Part shown: piece after piece, positions 25,901 through 39,960 of the stretch
Position numbering within the stretch: position 1 is the stretch's first letter
How the letters are laid out: each line of letters starts with the position of its first letter
Translations under genes and position numbers: made by a program
Assembly: GCF_037038585.1 (NCBI RefSeq)
Contig: NC_092521.1
Span: forward strand, 149,758,605-149,822,604
Source: Patagioenas fasciata
Taxonomy: Eukaryota > Chordata > Aves > Columbiformes > Columbidae
Direction of reading: 5' to 3'
DNA: 64,000 bases
The notes under the pieces: generated by a model
The model's input: the letters and a program-made list of their open reading frames with translations, nothing else
Told to the model about the DNA's origin: nothing
Database searches by the model: none

Positions 25901-28900
25901 GCAAGACTGCTGTTCTTTTCGTTCTTCAAATAAAATGCATTTGGAGCTTTTCTTATTCAGTCATATGTATATAGATTCACTGTTTTTCAGATACAAAGGT
26001 GGCTTACCTTTTTTTTTTTTGTTTTTTTTTTTTTACTAAATACTTCTATTCCTGAGTCTGTTAGTAAAATCAGGAAGGTGTTATAACTGAAAGGACATCC
26101 CTGCAAATAGGATCAACTTACCTTAAAAGCAAAGAACAAGACTGAACAATAGTATTTTACTGACCTCTCCAGTTCACTTAGCTCTGGCTTCTCTTATAAG
26201 ACAAGTCTCGCAAAAGAAGGCTGAGAAGGATGAGAAAATCCAGAAATCTGGGGGTGTTGCTAATTGCAGAGTGTTGGGTAGCCTAGAAGTCAATTTTCTC
26301 CCAACCTCCATAACCATGTTTACCGAAAGGTAATGGCATAGGCTGCCTGGTTCTGAATCACAAAACTTATTGTTGCATTTATCCCATGTTCAGGAGAGAC
26401 AAAAAGTTGTTTCAGTGTGACTTGCGACAAAATTAGAGAATAGCCATTGCTATTATCAGTAATTTAGAACATAGTGTTTAGCTATGAAAAAAACAAACCC
26501 AAAACCAAATGCAAAATAAATAGAGAGGGCTGCGTTCAGAATTTATCTTCAGATCTCATGTGACATACTATGAGGGCAATTTTGCATTGCAATTCCCTGC
26601 AATCTGTCTGTTCAGAGTGACTTCTGAAAAGAGCACAATCATTATGGTAGTCAGTTTAACAGTTTCCACAAACACTCTCCCCACCCCCCTTCCCCCGCCC
26701 AGTCCTAAGATGCTGCTTCGAAAACGTGAAAAGAAGAAAATTTTACTGGTATAAGAAGTGAGCATAACACCAAGGAGAGTAATAATGGTGCTTCTCACAG
26801 AGCACTTGTTTCTTTCAAGCATTTCTTATTATCATGGTAAGACAAGAGAGAAATTTCCTGTCCTTGCAGGTTTTTTGAACTGCACCTACTGAGAATGCTT
26901 AAGAGTTCTTAAAATAATAGTGAATATCATGAAAATAAGAATGAGTCTCGTGCAACTGAACTTTAATGTTGTGTCTACAGAGCCCACAGGAAAGCAGAGG
27001 AATTGCTAGCCTGTGTTTGCAGCAGCAGCAACCTATTTTAGCATTTTCTCAAGTCCAAGATTCAGATTTAAGTTCTAAATGTAGGCCTCAGTTCAGAAAA
27101 GCAACTGTATTCAGAGCAATATGAAACCATGTGTCAACTTCAAGAACAATCAGGTTACTAGCATGGTATAGAAGTATTTTTAAAAATAGGCTAAATTTAA
27201 GAAAAATAGTGAATTTCAGAAGAAGAGCAAATTTTAGAGCAGATGCAAAACCACTGTTTGTTAAAAAATAAGAACACAAATTTTGTATCCTTGCAATGCC
27301 TAGGAAAACACATCTCCCATACTCTCACCAGAAAACATCTACGTCAGCAATAAAAGTTCTTTTGCAGGTGATGATACCAGCCAGCTTTATGTCTGTCCAG
27401 GTGCTATACTTCAGCCAGAACACTGATGTTTGAAGAAAAGGCCATGAGAAGGGGAAACACAGGTAAGCTTTGTGGACCCACTCCAGGTATTTCCCAACAG
27501 GAAGCTGACATGCTCGGCCAGGCAGCAGCCACAAGGAACCTGTGCTGACAGGTTGTATGGGCAGCACTGCTTCTGGAGGCCTTTTCTTAATCAGACTGTT
27601 TCAAAGAGATCAGGCATCAAGTTCAGGTATCAGTGCTCTTTTCAGGATGCATTTAAAGGCTCAAAATGTTCTTGCATTGCCTTCTAGAAGAACTCTGTAT
27701 GAAAGATGACATAGGGCTTCTGAAGAACCATGAAGTTCCTCCAGCTATATATATTACAAGCTGTCAAAAGTTTAGCAGACGTTTCTAATCCTAGAACTCT
27801 GTTGCCAAAATGGAGGGAGGTTATGATATCCCACCATGAAAACAAACTTGAATTCCTATGGCTATGGTTAGCTCCAACAGAATTCTGACTGTCTCAGGCA
27901 CCTCTGGTGCAAGAAAGCTTCGTCCATCACTGTTCCCTGGCTGCCCCTTGTGATGCGAGCAGGGTTTGGACCCCAAGGTACCAAACACGTTGGTGGCCTG
28001 AGCCTGCAATAAAAATCTCTTGCTTGGCGTTGAGACAGGAACGGTATACGAGAGGTTCGTCATGTTCCTTATAAGGATTTTGTAAGAGATATTCAGAATA
28101 TTCTCGGTAATACACAACAGAGAGAAACTGAAGGATACATCTCTCTCTCTGTATTGTAACCAATCCTTTTTCTTCATATGGCCTAACACACAGACAGGTG
28201 CTACAGAAATGAGGCCTGAATCAAAAGCTAAGAACAAAACTACAACTAGATCTCCCTCTTCTACAATTGAGTGGGAGAGAGAAAAATTGAAGAAGTTTAT
28301 ACTTGAGATAGGGGACAATATATGTTCTATGAAACTTTATGATCACTTAGCTTAGACAGGCATTCATGTGGGTGCTGGAATATTTTAAAAATATGTATTT
28401 AAAAAAAAATAAAAACCTTTAAGTCCCCAAATTAAATATACCTATCCTAATACCGAGTCTTGAAAAGTATGACATAGAGGAAGATAAGAGTAAGGAGAGA
28501 AAAAAAAAGGATGGATTAGGGAGAAAACAAGAGAACAAAGAGGAGCGGGAGGGAAACAGATAAAAAATCAGAAAAGTGAAAGGAAGTCCAAATTAACTCA
28601 TTTTTCAGACAGACAGTATTCCTGCTGCTTTCAGAGATTTTACAGTGGAAAGGAACCAACATATTTTTGCAATTTCAACAGCTTGTGGCGAGACTGAAGG
28701 CAAAAGGAGAACGCAGAGGGAACTGACCTCTCTCCAGTTGCTCCTGTCCTAATGGATGGTATAATCTTCACAGCAGCAAAGGAACAGAGAAGGCACTTAG
28801 TGAGTTACTCACAGCTCCCTGTCCCCTCCTCCTCCTCTTGGCCCCCAGCTTCTCAGATCTTTCTATTAAACTTTTAATAGTGGGGACCCCCTCACTCAGG

Positions 28901-31900
28901 GCAGCACTGCAGTCATTCATTAGTGTCCACCTAGGGAACAAATAACTCTTTAGCTGCTCTGTAGGTGTCCAGCTTGCTTTGTGCCTGGAGGGGGATTTGT
29001 AATCGAAACAGGGAAGTGCAGGAGCAAAGAGAAAAAATGGGCAATAATAACCTGTGAACTCGCCTTTCATTCAGGTAACACACAAGACACATGTTAATGA
29101 TTTCAGCTTAAGTACCAGGCAGAGAACTAACTGTACGCTAACCAGGCAGAAACCACCTGCGTGTGCCAATGGAGCTAAGCAGAGACTTCTTGGAGAAGGG
29201 ACAGTGAGAAGTAACTTGCTGAATTTGCAGGGAATTGCTTTGTTGAGTAGTTTGCTGTTCTTCATTTGCAAAGCTCTTTTTCAGACTTCACCCGAATGGA
29301 TCAACAAGCTAAAATTTTTCTCAGGTCTTGTGTTTTAGCCCATCTGCACAGAGTATTTCTATAGCTGGATTAGGAGAACCCATGAATATTGAGACAGAAT
29401 GCACTGGGATTTCAGCAGCTATGTTGTCTAATGGGACTAGCACATCAACCAGTTATGTGTTATGTTTGGCAGGACTGTTTCAGACCTCATGGCCTAGATT
29501 GCCTGGACCATTAAGATAATTTTAAAACACAAATTAATTAAAATATAAACAAATAGGAAATGAGTTTTGCTTCCTATAATTTCTGTCCAAATGCATGTGT
29601 GTGCAAAACCAATCAAGAAATCTATATCTAAGCACTGTCCATCATTTGTCTCCTTCAGCTTCTTCTGTCTGATGACCAGAGCAGGCTGAGGCAGCCATGT
29701 GTCCTGTCGGTGCCCCTGCATGGACATGTCAGCCTGCAGCATGGAATGGGTAGGAGACAGCCAAAGAAATACAAGAGAAGAGAGATCTCTTCAACAGAGA
29801 AGAGAGACCTGCAAATACCTTCGAGGACAGTGTTTCCTTTCTCATCCCTAAATATTTGCAATCAATACAGCTTCAGTATTTCGCAAGCTAATCAATAAGG
29901 CAGTGACAGTGAAAGAGATGTGAGCGTCTTTTTAGCGGCTACAGACTGGCAATGATGCTTTGATGGCTCCTACCAAGGATTTATCATTTCTTGGATAATC
30001 TGCAGAACACTGTGGGGCCTAAGAGCTTAATATATAATATGGCTATAGGAAGGAAACTGGACAGATGACTGCACTTTATCTTAATTCCCTATAGCGTAAA
30101 TGTGCCAAGGAAATCAAAGGTAAAACAAAACCATGATACATGTCTAAAAGTATGAGTACAGTGTACAAAGACTGTTATTTGGACATGTAAAAAAACTAAG
30201 CTGGCCCATAAAAGGTAAGACAGAGCAAGGGTGCTATAAGGAGCCACAATCCTGTTTTGCTGTTGTCCTTGCCACAAAGGACTTCAGAGGGACTTTGTTA
30301 TTAACTATTATTATTAGACTATACTATAAACTATTTCAGAGACACGGAAACTAAATCTCTTTCCACACGCATGCAATTCACTAACTTCAAGGGGGCTGTT
30401 TCTGAGAATAAAATGAGAACAACTTGCCCCTGAATAAAGAATCACATGCAGTACTTAATAAATAGGAACAGAAAAGGTCACATCTCTGAAGTTTAATACA
30501 TTTTGGTGGAAATGCAGACCTTGGCCCTGGCTCAAATGATCAGAACATTTAGTAAGGTGTGCCACCCACCCCTGGGAAAGGGATCCTCCATTCAGACACC
30601 TCCACTGCTCCGCCAGACACTGCCACTCACACACAGCATAACCCCCCCGGAAAAGAAAATGCAGGCTGTGCACAGCAGCATTTTCTGACAATACTGAAGT
30701 CCTCCTCCTTCTCCTTGAGGCTGTGATGTAGGGCCCTGAAAACAAGTCCAAGAGCAGTCAGACAGCATGGAAAATCTCATCATTTCATCTGCCCAGGAAC
30801 CCTCTAGGCCTAAAAGGACTAAAATTATTCCTTAGCCATTTTCTTTTTCACCTTTCTTCCATTACATAAAAGCCTTTCTAGATTTCCTGAAGTTTGTGTT
30901 ACAATTATTTACTACCTCCAAATAATTATTATACATCTATGAAATTCTGCTTTAAGAAAAAAGGTATATTAATAAATACGCACTGAACATATCCTAATTG
31001 CTGCTGAAAAGACTCCTGATCATCCTGCATTACTACATGTTACAACTATGTATTTTTCAAAAGAACACAATCCAGTTTTTCATACAGCCAAGCACTAATT
31101 GCAGTATCATTAGCTTTTTGAGTTTCATCATACTACATGTTAATACACTGTACATTTGTTCACTTCCCACATGTAGCTACCTAAGTGGAAATACAAATTA
31201 TGAAAAACATATGATAATGTACAACATATTTTTAAGTCTTATAGTCTTTCCTACTCTGGTCATTACAACATCAACTAGCTTTAAAAAAATTCTGCTGACA
31301 CTCAGAGCACTTTTAACAGTTGCTGTCCATACATATTCATGCAACTGGTATTTCTAGATTCTCAGAGGTTTCACCTTTTCCTCTTCGCAGTTTATAAAAA
31401 CAACAACAAAAAAACCCACCCCACCCCCAAACAGATGTGCATGAGTTTGTCAAGGCACCTGGACGTTTTCAATCTTTTTTTTAAAAAAAAACAGACAATC
31501 AACACAATTGTACTATTAAAATCAGTGATTTCTCAATTTAATTGTCAAGTAATCTTAAAATAGCTCATTTTCCAAAATTCTTTTGTTTTAGCTGAGTATT
31601 TTTAAAGCTTGTTAAAATATTATGCCAAAACCATGAAGCTAAATATGTCAAAATGAAGGATGATATTAACAACAAAAATTATATTTACAGTCTTTTACAA
31701 ATCACAGTATCCAGTTCAATGACACACAAACAGATTTATAGCAAAACTAGTCTCACAGGACTACAGAACCCTTTAAAAGCAGCGTTTCTGCCATCTTCAA
31801 CAGGCTTTTGCAGCTTGATAGGTACAGATAATCTGTATTTCATGCAGCTAATGGTCGTTAAAGACCCCCCCATATTTCTCTTAAATTGCATAAATTGGAA

Positions 31901-34900
31901 AATTGTTCATTTCCTCTTCCTCCAGCTCTGTTTTCATGTATGATGAATTTAGGGATGTTTTGCTGAAAATAGGCAAGACATTATACTACATACAGATATG
32001 CCTGCTGAAAACAATTCAATGAATTAAAAATAACAACTGCGGACTGCAACTGACCTTTCGTATAAACCATATATCTGCATTTTTTGACATGCCTTAATGA
32101 TTATTAGAGTTTGGCTCAATGAAAGTGACTGAAGAGTACAATATTTAGAATTGGTTTTATATTATTTACAATTTCAGTGATCTATTTACATACGTTTATG
32201 ATCCCCATCCTGGAAATCTTACTCAGATGAATAACCCGATCTCATGCAAGTATTCTGAAGGAGAGATGCAGGACTGACAGTGTCATTCTGATATAAACAC
32301 AAGATAAACGGGTAGATAAACCATACAGATCAACTTAGGTAGTGGATGCCTCCTTCCTGCAGACAATGTGTCTGCGCAGGGTTTCTGGGCAGATGAGCAC
32401 AGTAACATTGAGTCCAAAGTCCTAATGAGGTCCAGGAGCTCTGCTGCACTTCTGATGGAAACATACTACAGTCAGCTCTACTCTGCATGTACCCACTCCT
32501 CCTCCAAGACAAAAAGCTCAAGATCTCCAGCACCACTGTGTGCATAAACACGGTTTTCAATATTATGCTTCAAATGCTAATTCTAGTCAATACAAAGACC
32601 ACAGCCTAAGATGTACTTAATATGGGTTTACCTCTATGAGGAGAAGGGATGTATTTAACATCACTTCCATCCTAAATCAAATTTTTTAACTAAAATTCCC
32701 ATGGAACTGTATGTTTTATTCATTTTGATAATAAATAAATCAAGAATCACAACCGTGAAAAATAGTTCTGTGGCTAGTGATGTTTTTAGTTTTGAAAATT
32801 AGATTATGTAAATATTTATCAAGTCATTATTCATAAGGATTTTTAAATAACAAATCTTAACAACACACAGAATAAGAATACATATAAAAATGTGTTTGAA
32901 ATTATACACATTTCTAGTTCAGAGCAGACGCAGTTATTGCCAACAGCTTCCTTACTGGTACCTTTTTTTTTTCATTTCGAAGGTTTGCACACAAGGTTTG
33001 CACACATTGATTTTCTGACGTTTTCAGGACGTGGCCTTACAAACATCCAAGTAACTTTCTCCAGAGATAGAGTCCAGCTCTGCTCCAAAGCTTCTCATCT
33101 TGGCCAAGCTACTTACACGTTTGCAGAATGAAGTCCCTGGTATGGACACAGATACGCGTGGCTAAATGAGATTTGGCTACCAATTTCACAATGTGCCATT
33201 CTGTATCAGGTGAAGCAACAAAGGAAAGGTGGCGTGTTCTCCTCTGTGAGCTGTAAATACCAATCATCAGATGACTTAATAGGTTTATTTTATTAATAGC
33301 ATATATTTAAATTCTTCAAGGCAAGGTTCTTTTGAACGATGAAAGGCTGGTAAATTTTTAAAAGATAATAATCAGCAGTGCAGCGGTTCCTTGATGGTCT
33401 GTAATTACCCAACTGTCCACTATTTGAATGACAGCAGCACACCATCACTCACCATTAGTTTATTTTTATTTATAACTACTTCTTTAGGTAAGAATCCATT
33501 AATTACAAGCAAAACAAATTGCTTACTTGAAACACTTCCCACAGAGGCTTGTTTTTTCACTTGCATTAATCTAGCTGAGATATACATGACAATTTAAGTG
33601 GAGGTTAAACTGATGTAAATAAATGCAATTATTTGAAAGCAAACAGGATTCAGTCACATGTATTTCTGCATGGGATTACTGTACGTTTTCCCCTGGCATG
33701 TATTGTGAACAAACACTGAACCACAGGAATTCCAGAAGGCTGCAGATTTTAAAACTTCCTACTGACGTGAAATTTGACAATATGGCACAGTACTTTCTTT
33801 TAATTTTTTATTATCTGCCTGAGGTAACATCTTATGTAATTGTTCTTAAGATAATTACCCATAGAGCTGCTTAAGCTGGAGGGATGGCAAAAGATTTGAA
33901 TTTCACAGACTTTTTTGGTTTGCTAATAAAAATCTGCAGACAAAACCCACACGCGCCTGAGTCCCACACGCAGGAGCTCTGCGCATTCTGACATGGTGGC
34001 AGCACCGTGTTAACCCTGCTATGTGGGACTATGCCCCATGTCCACCATCTCAGGCCTCCCCTGGGCAAAACGCTTTCCTGTCACAGCCTGGCCAGCCCGC
34101 AGTGACCACCAGCATCCCCTGGCAGGCCCTCATCCATTTTTGGGAACCTTGCCCTTAGCCAGCCCCAGCGATGTGTAGGCCTCAGCCCACCATGGTGGGT
34201 AAACGGCAGCTGCTGCCCGGGGACTCCAAGAGACGTGAAGACTCCTCCTGCCACAGCCCCAAACCCACCAGCAGTTCACGGTGGGAAAGTATTATGTGCA
34301 CATATATGTGCATCTATACACACTACATCTGCACAATACTGGGGTTTTTTTGTACTTTTCTCACAAAAATTTATCAATTTCTGTGCAAGTAAAACCTGTC
34401 CATCATGGAGTAACACAAAACAAAGTTGGTTACTCTGATCTAAGGCCAGAGCCACTTCAAAAGCAACTATTAACTGAAAGGACACACCAAAATTAGTAGC
34501 TGTAATCTTGCAACCTTTTATAAAGTATTTAAATTTCAAAAGTGAAGGTTATTTGTGAGGTTTGTGTATGTTTTTCTCATACTCTGCACTGTTTTAGTTT
34601 TAGTATTGCACAGCAACCCTCATTGCAGCTCTTTGAGATGGAAAAGAGTGAAAAATCACCATTCACCAGGAGTGATGATGTGGAGCTGACAAATTTCCAT
34701 GTTGCAGGCACTGGGCAGCCCAGCCTTGCTCCTGCTGAAGACAAAAAGCGTTTTGCCACCAGTGTCTCTGGCAGCAAGTTCAAGCTGCCCATGGCAGCAA
34801 AGTTTTGCAAACCAGCTGGGTGGCATGATAAAGACTCTGGGCCACAGTGATCTTATTGTACTCTGTGGAAATAAAAAAAATCATGCCATTTAATGTACCA

Positions 34901-37900
34901 AACCATTTCAGCCACTATTTTTGCCTTTTGCTGTCACACAGGTCTTCCATAAATTATTTAAAATAATATATAAATATGAAATACAAAATTTCAATTTTGC
35001 ATCCTGCTAATTTCAGCTAAAGTTCTATGCAAGAAACACAAAAGAACACCATAAAATCTAACCAATAATATCAAAATACACAGACAAATAATTCACCTTC
35101 TACGTGCTGTCCAGTAGTCTTGATAATGGTTGTTTCGAACAACACAAGCTAGGACTAATTGCAAAAGGAACAATCTTTCCATAATCGAACCGATGTAGGG
35201 ACACGGGTGGGTCACAGCACCTTCAGGGAGGCATTGACTGTTCTTCCTACTGCATGAATGTGGAGGCACAAGCATGGCCCTGTCTTACTCGTGCTCTGTA
35301 GGAGAGGATACCCAGAGGGTAGGGGTGCTGGGCTCCCAGAAGCAGTTTCCTACGAGACCAGATCTCACATGCATTTGCAGCAGCATTTCTGTATAAGGGC
35401 CAGTCACAGTCACAGTCTGGCCCATATAATCCATTAAACCAAACAGAGATCAATTCCTGGGAGAAGTCTGTCCCATTTTTTAAGAATTACTTTGTCGCCA
35501 GCATTGTAAATCTAGCAATAAACTGTTGCGAAACTCTATCCTCTCTCACATGTAAAAGAGCTTTGCAGAAAATGGATCTTGGGGGATAGGGAGACACAGG
35601 GACATTTGTCTCCAAATATTTCTAAGCGGAGCTTTTCTACCTGGGACTAAGAATACAATTTTCTATTTTTGAATATTTATGTAACAAGTACATTTTTAGA
35701 ATGTTATTTTTACCATGATTTCGATAAACCATAGCTTTATATGGTCACTTCCAAAAAAATATAGGTAGGAATATCTTTGTCATAGTTACATATTATCATC
35801 AGACACACATTTATAACTCTCCATTTCCTTGAATGCTTCACATAAATAGATGCTCAGTGCTTGTCATGTTACATGTCTTGCAGATAGTAAGAACAAAAGA
35901 CAAACAGCAATGAAGCAATACAAAAAATGATTTTAAAAACTCCAAGTTGAAGGCATAAAAGATAAATGTTCAGGTATTCACTGGTAACAACTACAAATTT
36001 GAAGGCAGTGAGACTGAGCTATGTTTTGCTTTCCTCCTGCTCATGAATACAATATCATAGATATGTGAATGGGGAGAAAATAATTTAAATATAATATTAT
36101 TCTTTCTGTAAGCGTATTTTGTATTGATAGACTAATTCAAAAAATAGTCACCTTTGCCTTTATAATGAAGTTCTAAAATGCAGGAGCTCTAGTGAAAGAC
36201 TAACCTTCATTTCTTCACTCCAGTTACGTGAACCTGGTCAGGGTCACAAACAGTTATATACACCATGTCGTGTGGCACAGGGGTCAGTATCTACTAATTC
36301 CAGTGGCTACTGTTACAATATTCAACCACCAAAAGTTTCAGATCAGAAGTTGAAAGTTTGAGACATTTATGAGTGAGAACAGAGGGTCCTAATTTAAAAC
36401 GTGTGTGACCTTAATATAGCATTTAGGGGTTCAGAATGTTCTTATGTACTTCACCTAATACCACAGTTTTACAATACTCTCTCACTTCCAGTTGTAAAAC
36501 TGTGAATTGATTTACCTTATCTGTAAATTACAAAGAACAGCTCTCTGAAAAAACACAAATTTCCATGACTGTTTGAACCAGTTACAGGCAAAATAGTTTT
36601 CCTTAATACAAAAGCAGAATAAAAAGAACCTGTGTGTAACCCTTAATTCCAGCCATAAGTTAGCATTTTTCACAGATGTGTACATTTTTCAGAAAGTACT
36701 ATAAATCAGAATTATTGTGCACTTGTCAATGATAACTCTATTTATGTAAAATAATCTTATAATGGGACAGAATAATCTGTCTTAATCAAAGACAGATTTA
36801 TATCCATACAGTCCAGCTATTCACAGATTGTAACAAAACATAAAAAAATGTAGATCTGACATCATTGTAAGCCTTGCATACACAATTGTCTTCTTCATGT
36901 GTGATATAGCAATGAAAAACTATCACATACTCTTGCTCCCATTGAAATCAGAGATACATTCTCATTTATATCACTCACAATTGGGTAAGAGATCAAAACT
37001 TGTGTCCAGCTTTTGAAAACTCCCTAAAAACAGCTATTGTATCTATTCGACTAACTCTGATTATTCCACAACTTATTGGAAATATCTATTAGCCCAAGGA
37101 ATTAAAACAAAACTCAGAAAATTATGGACGTGCACAGTATTTTCTATAATTTCCATAATTCCACCCGTAAGTTTTTCTGTACTTATGCTTAGAGTACAAG
37201 AACCCAACTCAGAAACCTGGTGCATCTAAATTTTCATTAGGAAACTACTTCATAAACAGCACTATGAAATACAATAGAAATGGAAGACCCATACACTGTG
37301 ATATATTTATTTTTCATTGATGGGAATTAGTGCGTTACTGATGAATGATATTTGGAGCAAAATCTTTATTTAATCATATGTATTCTTTACGAAGCCAAAA
37401 CACAGTGCACCTACAATAATATAACTACAAAAACTGTGTGATCAAATATAACCAAACCTTCAGGCCTTGCACAGCCAAAATATCCGTTATTTATGTGGTG
37501 ATTTTGCCTATGGCTCTTACTCGTAATGTTTCAGCAGCTCTTTTGATAGGAGCAATATTAATAAATGAACTGGCAATGAATTCATTAAAGAAACAAAGTA
37601 ACATATTTTTGGTCTGCAAAAGTTTAATGTGGAGAAATTAGTCCCCTAGTTATGTTTTTGTATCAATGTCAATGAAATTTCCAAAAAGTAAGGTACAGTC
37701 AAGAGGAACTTGAATTCTTTATATGGATTGTGCTTCAGATAAAAACAGTCAGATTTTATTCAAAGTACAGAACACAACAATAAAGTTTTAGTGAGACAGA
37801 ACAGTGCAACAACTGGAGAAAATTAATGCCATGAGCAGTTTTTCCTCTCTTTTTGACTGCAATGGTCAACAAAATAAATGAAGAACAACAAGAGAGAATC

Positions 37901-39846
37901 AATGCAAAGGCCTGGAGAGTAACTCCCATTTTTTAAACTATTAATTTTGTGCTTGGTGTCAAAGGCAATGACAGTAAGCACTGAATAAATACAAAACTTC
38001 TTTGAGATTGCTGGGTTTTTTCAAGATGAAAAATGCACTGGCTTGGAATGTTTATTTGAACCAGCTGTATGGTATTACTATAGAGAGTCAGGAAGTTAAT
38101 ATATTCTTTGGAAGTCCAGTATCATAATAAGTTATTCTAGCAGCCCTGGTAAATGAACAGAGGACATGCAATGTGATTTGGCAGCCCAAGCACAGACACT
38201 GCATATGCTGCTAAATTCAAGCTGCACAGCAGCTATAAGTTACCAGCACTGGGTTGTGCCAATAACTAGAAGACCGACTGGTAGAAAGAGGGCAGAACCA
38301 GAATTAATACCAACATTTCCTAGAACATGTGCTGAGACTGATCTTCTCTGAAATTAATGCAACAAAATATTCTGACTGAAATCTCCTACATGACAGGGTC
38401 AGGCTCATCACTTACTATACTTCTTTTCTTTCCTTACAGTATTTTATTCTGGGAATTTTACTCCTATGATTTATGCAACCATGTCCTCATTGTTATAGTG
38501 CTGGTGATACAGCAACATGTTGCGATATGAAGCACTGGAAAATCAAAGAAATCTCTATTTTAACAGAAATTTCCATGGCAAGCTGATGTGCAACAGTTGT
38601 AGGGAAGGAAGGGTATATATTCAAATATTCCAGTCAAGAAGAGCCATGAAATCTGTTTATATTCTGAATCTCTCTCATAAAACTATTAATGGTGAAATCC
38701 TTCATAGCACTACAATCAATCTCTCTGTAACTATTTAATAGCTATGCTGAGGCAAATCAAATTATTCTCATAATCAGGGATAAAATACAACACATTTTGC
38801 AATCTATCAAGTAGAAGATCACTTACTTGTACTATTAGTGTCTAAAGATGAACTGCCATGCTCTAGTCATATTAATTTTATGACATGAAGTTTAAAGCAA
38901 ATTAATTTAAAGTTAGTGCTGAATTTCAAGGCTAGATGTATATTTTTATGGCAAGACAATGCAGGAATGTAAGTTATGACACTGCAACATCTAGGAATAG
39001 CAGAGTAAGTTAAAATTACCATAGCAGATGTTTTGATTTTAAGTCTGCATTCCCTTACTCTGGCTAGAGTTGTCACAATCTTCTGGTTGCCTAAATATGG
39101 ATTATTGTTATCAGCCATATCCCATCATCCTTAGGCAACTTTCCCAAAAAGGGAAAGGAGGATTTTCTTTGAGTGACAGATGCAGAATAATGACAGATGC
39201 AGAATCCACCATTTTTTTTATCCTCTGTCTGCCATGTAAAATACAATGTGGAACAGTTCTGGAACACCTTTTCTTTGTAGATAAGGACAAAAGCCTCTTT
39301 CGGAAAGTACCACTTTTACCTAAATTTTGCTTCCATAGACCAATATAGATGTTAAAAATGAACCAAAATCTTAGAATGTGCAAAGAATTAGTCTGAATTT
39401 ATTTATGCTTAAAAATGGTTTATGCTTTAAGCTGCTATATCTTCACTTTCTTTAAATTACATAAACAATTTATTTTCCAAAATATGAACAGAGGCATATC
39501 ATGGTTTAGTTAATTTGAGTAGTCTATCCATTAAATACGGAAAAATACAAAACTAATATATTCACTGATGTGATTGGCACAGCTGCATAGATCCCATCAG
39601 GGCTTTACCAGCTTGTGCTAGGAGATACTTTGGCCCATAATATTAGTCTAATACATTGGCCTGTAAATAACCAATTAAGTGAACAAGTACCCTGGTATGT
39701 GCTTACATTTTAAAGTACATCTTATCTACTTGATGTAACAATCCTTTTAATTTAATTGGTTATTTTTTGCACATTCACAGATTATTTAAAAACTGTACTA
39801 GATTACATTTTTTTGGATCCCATACAGGATAGTCTAAATTCTGAGG
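22961..39846. other. AT-rich intergenic DNA, no gene recognised
   Basis: I see no gene in these 17 kb. The longest frame (165 codons, - strand, 27,821-28,318) has no domain I recognise and is of chance length. The interval holds T-runs (about 26,009-26,034), a purine tract (about 28,476-28,566), an AT-rich imperfect palindrome (25,064-25,096), a short tandem duplication at 32,982-33,008, and a modestly GC-richer patch at 33.95-34.25 kb that could be a decayed repeat or an untranslated exon. No recognisable LINE, SINE or LTR body was found by eye. Confidence 0.55.
36462..36504. repeat. Perfect 13-bp inverted repeat (hairpin)
   Basis: CACAGTTTTACAA (36,462-36,474) is exactly complementary to TTGTAAAACTGTG (36,492-36,504) across a 17-nt pyrimidine-rich loop. 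A perfect stem of this length with so short a loop is unlikely by chance in 64 kb. It may be a structured RNA element or a transposon relic. No target-site duplication was identified. Confidence 0.7.
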
Positions 39847-39914
<68 letters not shown>

Positions 39915-39960
39915 CTGTCTGCCTGCCTGTCTGTTTGTTTGTTTGTTTGTTTGTTTGTTT
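39847..39960. repeat. Compound tetranucleotide microsatellite
   Basis: About 17 TAGT units (39,847-39,914) are followed by CTGT/CTGC units (about 39,915-39,931) and then about seven GTTT units to 39,960. The three motifs are related by single-base steps, as expected when point changes spread through a slipping array. Probably highly polymorphic. Confidence 0.92.

Noticed and set aside
27821-28318. 165-codon - strand frame in AT-rich DNA
   Set aside because: In a 64-kb window about one frame of this length is expected by chance. No recognisable domain or exon signals.
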